Source of the DNA: Prochlorococcus sp. AG-388-A04 | GTDB taxonomy: Bacteria > Cyanobacteriota > Cyanobacteriia > PCC-6307 > Cyanobiaceae | Assembly (NCBI GenBank): GCA_003279935.1 | Contig: QCGL01000013.1 | Coordinates: forward strand, 1 to 47,643 | Direction of reading: 5' to 3' | DNA: 47,643 nucleotides | Shown: piece after piece, positions 9,677 to 18,378 of the stretch | Position numbering within the stretch: position 1 is the stretch's first letter | Layout: every line of letters begins with the position of its first letter | Notes under the pieces: generated by a model | Databases searched by the model: none | Told to the model about the DNA's origin: nothing | Seen by the model: only the letters and a program-made list of their open reading frames with translations | Translations under genes and position numbers: made by a program

Positions 9677-10083
9677 AAATCACATCTAGCTTTTTCCATC
9701 AGTTGATCCATCCACTCTCTAGCCCTCTCTGCATCTGAAAATGGAACATCCATCTCTTTCCCATTACCAACGAGTCTGAGCCTACACTTACCTTGTGATT
9801 CATTGGTTAGAGGAGCTTCTCCTGTGGTAAGGGCCATTAACTCTACTAGTTCAAGTTGCTTTATTGTAAAACTATCTTTCTCTTCAAATATTCCAGCTTC
9901 AAATGCACTCCATCTTAATTCACCATCTTTTAAAAAAGCTGCACCAGAACTATCTAATTTGCAAATTTCAGAGCCACTTGCCCAATTCCTAAAAAGATTT
10001 TGTCTTCTTCTTTCTAGCCAACCAAGAGCTGTTAATAGAACGAATATTAAAAGTAATGGTAACCAAAGTAATCCATGCAACAT
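9673..10083 (-). CDS. Unknown membrane-anchored protein between ddl and ftsQ
   Basis: 136 residues; I do not recognise a named family. It has an N-terminal membrane span (about 4-22, GLLWLPLLLIFVLLTALGW) followed by a basic stretch (ERRRQNLFR), so the C-terminal part should be cytoplasmic. That part is beta-rich in appearance (SGAAFLKDGELRWSAFEAG, a later CRLRLVGNGKEMDVPF) and ends in a helix with AREWMDQLMEKA, somewhat like a small PH-like fold, though that is a guess. It overlaps the ftsQ start by four bases and follows ddl by 11 bases. The position suggests a role in envelope or division, but nothing in the sequence proves it. Confidence 0.75.
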   Translation of the reverse strand: MLHGLLWLPLLLIFVLLTALGWLERRRQNLFRNWASGSEICKLDSSGAAFLKDGELRWSAFEAGIFEEKDSFTIKQLELVELMALTTGEAPLTNESQGKCRLRLVGNGKEMDVPFSDAERAREWMDQLMEKARCDL

Positions 10084-10094
10084 TTGACTTTAAT

Positions 10095-11162
10095 CTATAA
10101 ATCTGATGATATATCTACTAGTTTAGCCACAAGTTGATCAATATTTAAACCTGAAGCATTCCAAAGCATCGGAAACATACTTTTACTAGTAAAACCAGGA
10201 ATTGTATTTATTTCATTTAGAAAAATTTTATTTGAAATCTTTTCTAAAAAGAAATCAACCCTTGCAAAACCGTAAATATTTAATGCTCTACAACTTCTAA
10301 TAGCAATATCTTTCATTTGTTCAGAGATTTGAGAATCAATATCAGCTGGAATAATTATTTGATTATCCATCGAATATTTTGAATCATAATCGTACCAATC
10401 GGTTGAATAAGAAACTTCACCGATTTCAGATGCGGTAAGTTTCAAATTACCAATTATTCCGCATTCAAGTTCTCTAACATCTAAACCTTCCTCGATAACA
10501 ATTCTGGAGTCTATTTCCCAAGCCTTTTGTAATGCTTTAATTATTTCTGATCTAGTTTTGGCCTTCGAAATACCAAGTGATGAGCCTGAATTAGCAGGTT
10601 TAACAAAAACTGGTAACTTTAATTTTTCAATAATCTCAACAGATAAATTATTTTTTACTTTATCGTCACTAAGATCTTGATTTTGAATATCTAAATAATT
10701 TACTTGGGGAATTTCTAGATGTGAAAATATTTTTTTCATTAATATTTTATCCATGCCAAGAGCAGAACCTAAAATTCCTCCTCCTACTATGGGCTTTTGG
10801 GTAAATTTTAATAAACCATGAATTGCACCATCTTCTCCATTTACACCATGCAAAAGTGGGAACCATATATCAATACCTTGAAATTCTATTGTGTTTAAAA
10901 AGTTAATTTCTCGTTTAGGGAAAACTTGGTACTTATCAATCGTTTCATTTTTTCTTTTTTCTTTTAGTAATACAATAGATTGATCATTATCAAGCCAAAC
11001 GCCATGCTTATTTATATAAAAAGCTTTAACCCAAAATCTATTTATGTTCGTTTTTGAAATTAATGCTTTAAAAACTGTCTTGGCGGAAGATACTGAAACA
11101 TCATGTTCATTAGACTCTCCTCCAAAAATTATTCCAATACATTTTTTTTCTTTTTCTAACAT
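10095..11162 (-). CDS. ddl: D-alanine--D-alanine ligase
   Basis: ATP-grasp enzyme that makes the D-Ala-D-Ala dipeptide for peptidoglycan stem peptides. Visible: N-terminal IIFGGESNEHDVSVSSAKTV (about 11-30), the glycine-rich ATP lid around PVFVKPANSGSSLGISKA (about 184-201), the catalytic GFARVDFFLE and the metal-binding FLNEINTIPGFTSKSMFP (about 314-331). Length 355 matches the VanA/DdlA-like size class. It sits ten bases after miaB and ahead of the unknown membrane gene and ftsQ, consistent with a cell-wall and division transcription unit. ATG start. Confidence 0.97.
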   Translation of the reverse strand: MLEKEKKCIGIIFGGESNEHDVSVSSAKTVFKALISKTNINRFWVKAFYINKHGVWLDNDQSIVLLKEKRKNETIDKYQVFPKREINFLNTIEFQGIDIWFPLLHGVNGEDGAIHGLLKFTQKPIVGGGILGSALGMDKILMKKIFSHLEIPQVNYLDIQNQDLSDDKVKNNLSVEIIEKLKLPVFVKPANSGSSLGISKAKTRSEIIKALQKAWEIDSRIVIEEGLDVRELECGIIGNLKLTASEIGEVSYSTDWYDYDSKYSMDNQIIIPADIDSQISEQMKDIAIRSCRALNIYGFARVDFFLEKISNKIFLNEINTIPGFTSKSMFPMLWNASGLNIDQLVAKLVDISSDL

Positions 11163-11171
11163 TTAGAAAAA

Positions 11172-12566
11172 TTACTTACAAATCTGACCACTTAAAGAAA
11201 AAGATCTCGCCTCCGTTATTTTGACATTTATTTCATCACCAAATGAATAATTAAATTCAATATTTTTTGGTATTTCTATAAATGTAAGTCTATTCGTTCT
11301 TGTCCTTCCCATCATTTGGGCATTATTTTTTGGATTCAAGCCCTCAATTAAAACACTTTCAAAATTATTTAAATATCTTTGATTTCTTTTTCTAGAGGTT
11401 GTTTCAACTAGTTCATTAATTTCTTTTAATCTTTCCTTTTTAACTTTTTCAGGAATTTGATTATCCCAAATAGCTGCTGGGGTATTTGGTCTTGGAGAAT
11501 AGGCGGCGGTCATAACTTGATCAAAGCCAATTTCAGATATTAACTTCAATGTTTCACGATATTGGGTTTCTGTTTCTCCTGGGAAAGCAACTATTGCATC
11601 AGCAGTAATTGATGCATTTGGCATTAATTGTCTAATATTTTCAATTATTCTTTTATATTTTTCGATCGTGTAACCTCTAGCCATCAATCTAAGGATTTCA
11701 TTATTACCACTTTGGAACGGAATATGAAAATGCTCACAAACTTTGTCTAATTCATAACAAGCGTTTATAAGTCTTTTTGAAAAATATTTTGGATGACTTG
11801 TAGAAAATCTTATTCTTTTAATTCCCTCTACATCATGAATAAAATAAAGAAGATCAGTAAGGGTATTTTCTTTCCTGCCCTCTTTTGTCGTTCCAGGAAG
11901 ATCTCTACCGTAGGCATCAATATTTTGCCCTAAAAGAGTTACCTCTTTGAAATTATTATGAGCTAAAGTTTCTACTTCACTTTTAATTGCATCTGGATAT
12001 CTTGACTGTTCTTTACCTCTAACAGATGGGACAACACAATAAGAGCATCTTTCATTGCAACCATAAATGATATTCACCCAACCACAAATAGAGCTATCTC
12101 TTCTTGGATTAGTAATATCTTCAGATATAAAAGTTTCTTCAGTGGCTACGACTTGATTACCTGAATCAACCCTCTCTAAAAGATTCTCAAGATTATTAAC
12201 ATGTTGTGGCCCCATGATTAGATCAAGTTCGGGCACTCTTCTTAAAAGAGATTCACCCTCTTGTTGCGCGAGGCAACCCGCTACAACTAATTTTAATTTT
12301 GGAGTAATATGCTTTCTTTTGACTTGCTTTCCTAAAAAACTGTAAACCTTTTGCTGAGCACTGTCTCTTATTGTGCAAGTGTTATATAAAACTAAATCCG
12401 CTTTTAATTCATCAATAGCTCTTGAATATCCCATTTTTTCAAGTGTGCCAGCCATCCTTTCGGAATCGGCCTTATTCATTTGACAACCAAAAGTTGTTAT
12501 CCAATAACTACCTAAAGAGGAATTTTTGTAAGTTTTTTCTTCTTCTTGGATTGGTTTGGTTAGCAC
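11172..12566 (-). CDS. miaB: tRNA-2-methylthio-N6-dimethylallyladenosine synthase MiaB
   Basis: Radical SAM methylthiotransferase acting on i6A37 of tRNAs reading UNN codons. Three parts are seen: the N-terminal methylthiotransferase domain with its three cluster cysteines ([26 protein letters not shown] and [11 protein letters not shown]), the radical SAM core with [17 protein letters not shown] (CxxxCxxC, about 169-185), and a C-terminal TRAM domain. Length 464 is normal. GTG start at 12566; the next in-frame start candidates would cut into the conserved N-terminus. It is first in the direction miaB-ddl, and tRNA-His ends 75 bases upstream on the same strand. Confidence 0.96.
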   Translation of the reverse strand: MLTKPIQEEEKTYKNSSLGSYWITTFGCQMNKADSERMAGTLEKMGYSRAIDELKADLVLYNTCTIRDSAQQKVYSFLGKQVKRKHITPKLKLVVAGCLAQQEGESLLRRVPELDLIMGPQHVNNLENLLERVDSGNQVVATEETFISEDITNPRRDSSICGWVNIIYGCNERCSYCVVPSVRGKEQSRYPDAIKSEVETLAHNNFKEVTLLGQNIDAYGRDLPGTTKEGRKENTLTDLLYFIHDVEGIKRIRFSTSHPKYFSKRLINACYELDKVCEHFHIPFQSGNNEILRLMARGYTIEKYKRIIENIRQLMPNASITADAIVAFPGETETQYRETLKLISEIGFDQVMTAAYSPRPNTPAAIWDNQIPEKVKKERLKEINELVETTSRKRNQRYLNNFESVLIEGLNPKNNAQMMGRTRTNRLTFIEIPKNIEFNYSFGDEINVKITEARSFSLSGQICK

Positions 12567-12640
12567 TTTGCAAAAAGTTTTGAATGACTTTTGTTAATTC
12601 AAAATTATAAATTAAATAATTTTGGAGCAATATTTTTGAG

Positions 12641-12714
12641 GGCGAGCGAGGGGATTCGAACCCCCGAATAGCGGCGCCACAAGCCACTGCCTTAACCACT
12701 TGGCGACGCCCGCC
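12641..12714 (-). tRNA. trnH: tRNA-His (GTG anticodon)
   Basis: Folds as a full cloverleaf. The acceptor GCGGGCG pairs with CGCTCGC, with an encoded extra G at position -1 opposite discriminator C73, the hallmark of histidine tRNA. U8 is in place, the D stem is GCC/GGC, the anticodon loop is TTGTGGC (anticodon GTG) on a GTGGC/GCCGC stem, and the T loop is TTCGAAT. The 3' CCA is not encoded. The extra G at -1 shifts the start so that U8 falls correctly; the alternative frame without it breaks U8. A reading frame across this tRNA (12508-12699) is spurious. Confidence 0.97.
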
Positions 12715-12848
12715 TCACATATATAAACTTAACAACTTACGAGTAAAATTTCATGCATATTTGTATGTTTTAGAAGATTTTGAAGTATTTTCCTATTTCT
12801 ATATAAGCTTTATCTATGTTTTAAAATAAAATAAAAGCATATTAAATC

Positions 12849-14084
12849 TTGATCAACTCCGGAAAAAAAGAGGTTCTTATACCTAGATGCCTTTGTGAAA
12901 TAGAAAATGTTGATAACCTAAACGTGGATGACGAGGGTTTCGCTTCTGTTTTTGTTGCTTGGGAAAAAGGAATTGTTTCTGAACTAAAGCCGATAAATAT
13001 CAAAAATAAAAAACCAAAAAAAATCCTTTTTCCAAGATTTGTTGAGACTCACTCACATCTTGATAAATCTTTCACTTTTGGAGAGTTTCCTAACTTTAAA
13101 TCAAACTATCATGAGGCCTTATCAGTAAATTTAGAGGAGCATAAAACTAGGTCTAAAATTAAAGTTTTAGAGAGAGCTGAAAAATCACTCAACTTGGCTC
13201 TTAAAAATGGTTATAGAGCTATCAGGAGCCATGTTGATACCTACGAAAGTCAGGATAATAATATTTGGGATGAGCTTTTTAAAATCCAAAAAAAATATTC
13301 CTCTAAGTTGAAATTGCAATATGTAGCATTAGCTCCATTGGAGTTTTGGGATACTCCCCATGGAGAGGAATTAGCAAAAATTTTTTCTAAGAAAAAGGGT
13401 ATTTTAGGCGGAGTTCTTGTTCCTCCCTTTAAAAATAGAGCAAAAATAAAATACTTACTCTCTAAAACTCTCTTGCTTGCAGATAAATATAAATTGGAAA
13501 TTGATTTACACATAGATGAATCAACTATTGAGCCAGGAGCGGGTATAAAAGTACTTTTGGAAACTATTGATAGATTAAATATTAAAGTCCCAATAACATG
13601 TAGTCATTTAAGTAGTATTTTATCTCTAAATAATAATGAAATACTTAATCTGGGAAGTAAAATCGCTGAGAAAGATATAAAAGTGATTGCACTTCCTCTT
13701 ACAAATTTCTGGTTGCTCAATCGTAAAGAAAAAAGTACATCTTTAAATAGGCCAGTTGCACCAATAAAGCAACTACAAAAATCATTAGTCGATGTTTCTA
13801 TCGGGAGTGATAATGTTCAAGACCCTTGGTATCCATTTGGTAATTACGATCCTTTTTATTTGATGTCTCTTGCAATGCCAATGCTTCAATTAAATCCTTG
13901 GGAAAGATTGACTTTATCTTCCATTTTTTTGTCACCAAGTAGATTATTGAATTTAACTTGGGATGGGGTAGTTAAAAAAGGTTGCCCTGTGAATTTTGTG
14001 CTTTTAGATGCTGGAAATTGGGCGGATATTTTCTCAACTAATTTAAAAAGAGAAGTCCTTATAAACGGCGAATTGTATAGCTAA
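12849..14084 (+). CDS. CodA-like amidohydrolase (putative cytosine/creatinine-type deaminase)
   Basis: Metal-dependent amidohydrolase of the cytosine deaminase branch. Seen: the metal-binding ETHSHLDKSF (His68, His70), the third ligand in IDLHIDES, the SHLSS motif and a C-terminal GSDNVQDPWYPFGNYDP that closely resembles CodA. The substrate could be cytosine or another cyclic amide or imine; sequence alone does not decide. The start must be TTG at 12849, because an in-frame stop lies six bases earlier and no ATG precedes the conserved region. It is followed after 38 bases by a GlcD-like oxidase on the same strand, likely one operon. A 134-base spacer separates it from tRNA-His. Confidence 0.85.
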   Translation: MINSGKKEVLIPRCLCEIENVDNLNVDDEGFASVFVAWEKGIVSELKPINIKNKKPKKILFPRFVETHSHLDKSFTFGEFPNFKSNYHEALSVNLEEHKTRSKIKVLERAEKSLNLALKNGYRAIRSHVDTYESQDNNIWDELFKIQKKYSSKLKLQYVALAPLEFWDTPHGEELAKIFSKKKGILGGVLVPPFKNRAKIKYLLSKTLLLADKYKLEIDLHIDESTIEPGAGIKVLLETIDRLNIKVPITCSHLSSILSLNNNEILNLGSKIAEKDIKVIALPLTNFWLLNRKEKSTSLNRPVAPIKQLQKSLVDVSIGSDNVQDPWYPFGNYDPFYLMSLAMPMLQLNPWERLTLSSIFLSPSRLLNLTWDGVVKKGCPVNFVLLDAGNWADIFSTNLKREVLINGELYS

Positions 14085-14122
14085 TCAATTATTTTATGTT
14101 TAGAGTAAAAATTTAATTATTA

Positions 14123-15478
14123 ATGTCTTCAAGAAATTCAAAATTAATAGAACAACTAAAAAAAATTGATAATTTAGAAATTATTGAAAGGACTTCCGAG
14201 GTGAAAAGGCTTTCAAAAGACTTTTATAATTATTCTCCAATACTCGAAAAGAAACTAGATGGTTGTATCGCTGACTTGGCGGTACGACCTATTGATCAAA
14301 ATGCAGTAAAGAAAGTAGCAGAAATTTGTTGGGAATTTTCGATACCACTTACTTTAAGAGGTTCAGGAACAGGAAATTATGGACAAGCTGTCCCTTTGTT
14401 TAAAGGTATTGTTATGCAGATGAATTGTTTAAATAAAATTGAAGAATTTTATCCTGAGACAGGTTTTGTAAAGGTACAATCTGGATGCTTAATGGGAGAT
14501 TTAAATAAAGAACTAGAAAAATATGGAAGAGAATTAAGGTTGCTTCCCAGTACATGGAAAACTGCAACTATAGGAGGTTTTATTGCAGGGGGCTCAGGAG
14601 GTATTGGTTCAATTAGATGGGGATTTTTAAGAGATCCAGGAAATCTAATAGGTTTAGAAGCTGTAACAATAAATGAAGAGCCTAAATTACTAAGATTTGA
14701 TGCTGAAGAATCAGAACCTTTAAATCATGCCTATGGAACTAATGGAATTATTACTTCATTATTAATCGCTACTGATATAAAACGTAAGTGGTACTCGATA
14801 ATAATTGACTGTGAAGGGTTAAATAAGACAATCGAAATATTAAAAACATGCACCACTGCAGCAATTGACTTAAAGCTTGGCGCAATTCTTGAGAAAGACA
14901 TTGTAGATCAAATGCCTTCCTGGTTTAAAGGTAAATCTAAAAGTCACAAGATTTTGATTCAATCAACGCTTGGGGGGATAAAAACTATTGAATTAATTTG
15001 CAAAAAATATGAAGTTAATTCTTTTCTTCTTGGAGAAGAAGATAAATTAACAAATGGAATCTCTGAAGTAGTTTGGAATCATACAACCCTCCATATGAGG
15101 GCAAAGGACAAAAACTGGACATATTTACAGATGCTTTTACCTCTAGAAAAGGAATTCGAATTAATTAATTCTTTGAGAGAAAAATGGGGTAAGAATATTC
15201 TTTGGCATCTTGAAGCTGTTTCTCAACAAGGAGTCCCTAGATTAGCTGCTTTGCCAGTAATAAAATGGCACAGTTCAGATCAAATAAACCAAATAATTGA
15301 TAATTGTAAGAAACTGGGAGCAATTATTTTTAATCCACATGTATTAACTGTTGAGGGAGGTGGATTAGGAGTTATTGATTCTGATCAAGTAAAAGCAAAA
15401 TTAAAATTTGATCCAAAAGGTTTATTAAATCCTGGTAAATTGCAAGGGTGGGAAATAAAAGATGAGTTTAATATTTAA
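14123..15478 (+). CDS. glcD: GlcD-like FAD-linked oxidase/dehydrogenase
   Basis: FAD_binding_4 (PCMH-type) flavoprotein. The FAD pyrophosphate region is LRGSGTGNYGQAVPLFKGIV (about 76-95), followed by SGCLMGDLNKEL and GGFIAGGSGGIGSIRWGFLR (about 150-169). The C-terminal substrate domain ends with FDPKGLLNPGKLQGWE, the typical closing motif of GlcD, lactate and glycolate dehydrogenases. In photorespiring cyanobacteria GlcD oxidises glycolate to glyoxylate, but no GlcE or GlcF partner is visible here, so glycolate as substrate is inference. The last four bases overlap folC on the other strand. Confidence 0.85.
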   Translation: MSSRNSKLIEQLKKIDNLEIIERTSEVKRLSKDFYNYSPILEKKLDGCIADLAVRPIDQNAVKKVAEICWEFSIPLTLRGSGTGNYGQAVPLFKGIVMQMNCLNKIEEFYPETGFVKVQSGCLMGDLNKELEKYGRELRLLPSTWKTATIGGFIAGGSGGIGSIRWGFLRDPGNLIGLEAVTINEEPKLLRFDAEESEPLNHAYGTNGIITSLLIATDIKRKWYSIIIDCEGLNKTIEILKTCTTAAIDLKLGAILEKDIVDQMPSWFKGKSKSHKILIQSTLGGIKTIELICKKYEVNSFLLGEEDKLTNGISEVVWNHTTLHMRAKDKNWTYLQMLLPLEKEFELINSLREKWGKNILWHLEAVSQQGVPRLAALPVIKWHSSDQINQIIDNCKKLGAIIFNPHVLTVEGGGLGVIDSDQVKAKLKFDPKGLLNPGKLQGWEIKDEFNI

Positions 15479-16707
15479 AACTTTTGATTATTTGCAAATT
15501 TAATAAACTCAGCAACTAAAAATATTGAACCTGTAAGCACAGGATTACATTTTGGCCATTTTTTAAGCTCCAAAAGATAATTAAAAGCAAGATCAACTTT
15601 TTCAAACTCATTTATATCCAAGTGATTTAGCTCGTTAATATTAGATAGATCTTTTAATTTCCAACTTGCTTGATTAGGAACTGGGACTAAAAGTATATGA
15701 TCATTTTCTTTAATAAGAACTTTTATAATAGAGGCAATATCTTTGTGTATTTGGACTCCTAAAATCCAATAAATTCCTTCCTTACTATTATTCCAAGTTT
15801 CCCTTTCCTCTGAAAGGGCTTTTGCCGCAGAATAATTATGTGCAGAATCAACAAGAATCTTTTTATTAAAACATTTAATTATTTCTAACCTCCCGCTCCA
15901 TTTTGCATTCTTAAGTCCTTCTTTAATGGAGCTTTCTTTAACCTTAAAGCCAAAATTAATTAGTTCTTCAATTACTCCAATAGCAACAGCTGCGTTTTGT
16001 TTTTGAAAATTACCCTTTAAACCAATTTCATAATCATTAGATAGTGATTCTTTCCATATGATTTTTGCATTTACTTGTTTGACTCTTGCTTTAATTATTT
16101 CCTCAACTTCAGCTTCTTGACGACAAGAAATAACAAATGCATTTTTTTCAATTACAGCTACTTTTTCCTTTGCAATTTTTTCAAGTGAGTCTCCAAGATA
16201 TTCTTTATGGTCTAAACCTATATTTCCAATAGCAATTATTGGTCTTAAAGGATGGGCCGTAGTAGCGTCTAATCGTCCCCCTAAACCAGCTTCAAGAATT
16301 AATAAATCTACTTTTTTAAAATCAAAAAAAATTAGTGCACAACAAATAATTTGTTCAAAAGGAGATAATTTATGGTTTGAAAGATTATTTTTTATTTTCT
16401 TAAATAGTCTTTCAAATTCTTCCTTATTAATCTTTTCTTTATTCACTCTAATCCTTTCACAGATATCAAAAAGGTGAGGGGAAGTAGTTACCCCAATATT
16501 CCTTTTATCTGCGTAAAGAATGTTTTCTATGAAAGCGGTAATCGAACCTTTACCATTTGTTCCAACAATTTGAATAGCGGGTATATTTTTGCATGGATCA
16601 TCTAAATCTTTTAAAGCATTTTTTATCTTTAATAAACCTAATTGAATATTTTCCCTTTCTAATTTGGGCGAGAGAAAATCAAAATTCTCAATGTTTTTAT
16701 TAGTCAA
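15475..16707 (-). CDS. folC: Folylpolyglutamate/dihydrofolate synthase
   Basis: Mur-ligase-family enzyme adding glutamate to dihydropteroate or folates in the cytoplasm. Seen: P-loop QIVGTNGKGSITAFIENIL (about 46-64), the FolC motif EAGLGGRLDATTAHPLRP (about 138-155), IGNIGLDHKEYLGDSLEKIA and the late VDSAHNYSAAKAL. Length 410 fits. The start is TTG at 16707, 13 bases downstream of the argD stop on the same strand, so the two may be co-transcribed. It converges with the GlcD-like gene. The N-terminus is slightly short before the P-loop but complete. Confidence 0.95.
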   Translation of the reverse strand: MTNKNIENFDFLSPKLERENIQLGLLKIKNALKDLDDPCKNIPAIQIVGTNGKGSITAFIENILYADKRNIGVTTSPHLFDICERIRVNKEKINKEEFERLFKKIKNNLSNHKLSPFEQIICCALIFFDFKKVDLLILEAGLGGRLDATTAHPLRPIIAIGNIGLDHKEYLGDSLEKIAKEKVAVIEKNAFVISCRQEAEVEEIIKARVKQVNAKIIWKESLSNDYEIGLKGNFQKQNAAVAIGVIEELINFGFKVKESSIKEGLKNAKWSGRLEIIKCFNKKILVDSAHNYSAAKALSEERETWNNSKEGIYWILGVQIHKDIASIIKVLIKENDHILLVPVPNQASWKLKDLSNINELNHLDINEFEKVDLAFNYLLELKKWPKCNPVLTGSIFLVAEFIKFANNQKF

Positions 16708-16719
16708 AATTAATTGAAT

Positions 16720-17895
16720 TTACATCTCTTCGAAAATTAAATCTAACTTCTTTAAAAGTATATTGATCTCATTTCTCGTAATTATCAATGGCGGTACAAA
16801 CCGAACCACGTTTCCTCCTGCTGGTACTAAAAGTAAACCTTTATCAAAAGCTTTTAATGTGATTGTTTTTGCATCTGTGTAGGAATCATTTATAACGAGA
16901 CCTTGTATTAATCCTAGGCCTCTTATACCACTAATTATATTAGGGAATTTTGCTGAAATTTTAGTAAAACCTTCATTTAATTGATTACCTCTTTCGAAAA
17001 CGTTTTTAAGAATTTTACGTCTTTTAATTTCTTCTAAAACTGTTATTGCAGCTCTACAAGCGAAGGGATTGCCACCAAAAGTACTTGCGTGATCTCCAGG
17101 CGTAAAAATGTTCGCTTTTTTTTGTACCAATAAAGCACCAATCGCATGTCCTCCTCCTAATCCTTTAGCTAATGTGAATCCATCAGGTTCGATTTCTAGA
17201 TTCTCATATCCCCACATTTTTCCCGTTCTCCCTACTCCACTCTGAACTTCATCAAGAATTAAAAGAGAATTGTATTGATTACAAATTTCTCTTAATTCTT
17301 TAAAAAATTTTTTATCTCCAGGTATTACACCCCCCTCTCCTTGAATAGGTTCAACTAAAATTCCTGAAGCTTTTTGGTTATTTTCTTTTAATTCTTCAAA
17401 TAATTTTTTTACAGAAACAATATCGTTATATTTAAAAAACTTAAAACCTTTAACCATTGGTTCAAAACCTTTTTGGTACTTGGGCTGACCAGTAGCACTT
17501 AAAGTTGCGAGTGTTCTTCCATGAAAGCTCGATTCAGCAGTAAAAATAAAAGATTCTTTACCTTTATGTACTGTATTTCCATACTTTTTGATTAATTTAA
17601 TAGCTGACTCGTTTGCCTCTGCACCACTATTGCAGAAAAAAACACTTTCAGCGCAACTCTGTTCGGTTAAATATTTGCTTAATTCTTCCTGTTCTTCAAT
17701 TTTATAAAGATTTGATATGTGCTGAACTTTTTTTAATTGTGCGGATAACTTTTTTCTTAAGACTCTATTGCTATGCCCTAAACTACATGTTGCTATACCA
17801 GCAACAGCATCAAGATATTTTTTCCCTTTTTCATCCCATAACCAACATCCATGACCTCTCTTGAAAGATATATCAAATCTACTATAAGTATTCAT
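16720..17895 (-). CDS. argD: Acetylornithine aminotransferase
   Basis: PLP-dependent class III aminotransferase of arginine synthesis (N-acetylglutamate semialdehyde to N-acetylornithine). Seen: GHGCWLWDEKGKKYLDAVAG near the N-terminus, FFCNSGAEANESAIKL, LLILDEVQSGVGRTGKMWGY (PLP ring Asp) and the Schiff-base lysine in DGFTLAKGLGGGHAIGA. The ATG at 17895 gives 391 residues, the usual size. The frame stays open to 17976, but those 27 codons are the tRNA-Leu gene read as protein, so they are excluded. The tRNA is only five bases upstream on the same strand. Confidence 0.96.
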   Translation of the reverse strand: MNTYSRFDISFKRGHGCWLWDEKGKKYLDAVAGIATCSLGHSNRVLRKKLSAQLKKVQHISNLYKIEEQEELSKYLTEQSCAESVFFCNSGAEANESAIKLIKKYGNTVHKGKESFIFTAESSFHGRTLATLSATGQPKYQKGFEPMVKGFKFFKYNDIVSVKKLFEELKENNQKASGILVEPIQGEGGVIPGDKKFFKELREICNQYNSLLILDEVQSGVGRTGKMWGYENLEIEPDGFTLAKGLGGGHAIGALLVQKKANIFTPGDHASTFGGNPFACRAAITVLEEIKRRKILKNVFERGNQLNEGFTKISAKFPNIISGIRGLGLIQGLVINDSYTDAKTITLKAFDKGLLLVPAGGNVVRFVPPLIITRNEINILLKKLDLIFEEM

Positions 17896-17900
17896 TAAAG

Positions 17901-17982
17901 TGGGAGCGGTCGGACTTGAACCGACATACCCGAAGGTGCCGCATTTTGAGTGCGGTGCGTCTACCAATTCCACCACGCTCCC
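17901..17982 (-). tRNA. trnL: tRNA-Leu (CAA anticodon)
   Basis: 82-nt class II tRNA. Acceptor GGGAGCG pairs with CGCTCCC, discriminator A, U8 present; the D arm contains AATTGGTAGACGC; the anticodon loop CTCAAAA (anticodon CAA) sits on a CCGCA/TGCGG stem. A long variable arm (around CACCTTCGGGTA) and T arm with GTTCAAGTC follow. It reads UUG codons, and A37 flanking the anticodon is a substrate type for MiaB, also encoded in this window. The 3' CCA is not encoded. Confidence 0.97.
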
Positions 17983-18133
17983 AAGGCTCTTTAAAAATAA
18001 TTAACTTATATAACTATAACAATAATTGATGCCTTGACTACTTTTTCTGCTTTATAGAAATGAGTTGTAGAAAAAAATAATAATAAAAAGAAATCTTAAA
18101 TTAAACACATTAGATGAGGAATTGATTCAAAAA

Positions 18134-18186
18134 TACAGCTTTAGGCTACAGTTTTGATACAGTTCTGACTAAAGTTATAGTTTTGA
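18134..18186 (+). repeat. Four degenerate 11-bp repeats upstream of the micro-gene pair
   Basis: Within the 276-base gap between tRNA-Leu and the micro-genes, four similar 11-mers occur: TACAGCTTTAG (18134), TACAGTTTTGA (18147), TACAGTTCTGA (18158) and TATAGTTTTGA (18176). Start-to-start distances are 13, 11 and 18 bases. The 11-base period is about one helical turn. Read on the other strand they contain CTGTAT/CTGTAG units, resembling OmpR/PhoB-family operators. They lie 23-75 bases upstream of a promoter-like pair, so an operator role is plausible. The rest of the gap shows no gene. Confidence 0.4.
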
Positions 18187-18208
18187 AGGCTTGTTTTGCG
18201 GATTAGAC

Positions 18209-18236
18209 TTCACAGACAGTAATATTATGTTATATT
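18209..18236 (+). promoter_or_regulatory. Candidate sigma-70 promoter for the micro-gene pair
   Basis: TTCACA at 18209-18214 (one mismatch to TTGACA) and TATATT at 18231-18236 (one mismatch to TATAAT) are separated by 16 bases. Transcription would begin near 18243, giving a leader of about 16 bases before the ATG at 18259. In this AT-rich genome -10 matches arise by chance, so the call is tentative; the matching -35 at the right distance is what raises it. Confidence 0.4.
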
Positions 18237-18258
18237 TCTTAGTAATGAGATTAAAACA

Positions 18259-18378
18259 ATGTCTGGAATTAAATCAAAAAGTAAAACTCAAAAATTATCA
18301 TTCAAATTAGCTCCATATTTATTTATTGCAGTAGCTATTTTCACTGCCTTCAGTACTAACGGTGGTACATGGGTATGA
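18259..18378 (+). CDS. 39-residue single-span membrane micro-protein
   Basis: A short gene with a basic, polar N-terminus (SGIKSKSKTQK), one hydrophobic helix (about residues 16-31, FKLAPYLFIAVAIFTAFS) and a short C-terminus ending NGGTWV. The positive-inside pattern puts the N-terminus in the cytoplasm. It resembles the size class of small photosystem and cytochrome subunits, but I cannot match it to PsbM, PsbX, PsbY, PetL, PetM or PsaM. Its stop overlaps the next start (ATGA). Reasons to think it is real: overlap with a second micro-gene of similar design, a credible promoter and a repeat array upstream. Confidence 0.6.
   Translation: MSGIKSKSKTQKLSFKLAPYLFIAVAIFTAFSTNGGTWV

Noticed and set aside
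12508..12699. 63-codon minus-strand frame across tRNA-His and the start of miaB
   Set aside because: Its first part is the tRNA-His gene read as protein; the rest is spacer and the out-of-frame miaB start.
17896..17976. N-terminal extension of argD by 27 codons
   Set aside because: These codons are the tRNA-Leu gene; the family N-terminus begins at the ATG at 17895.
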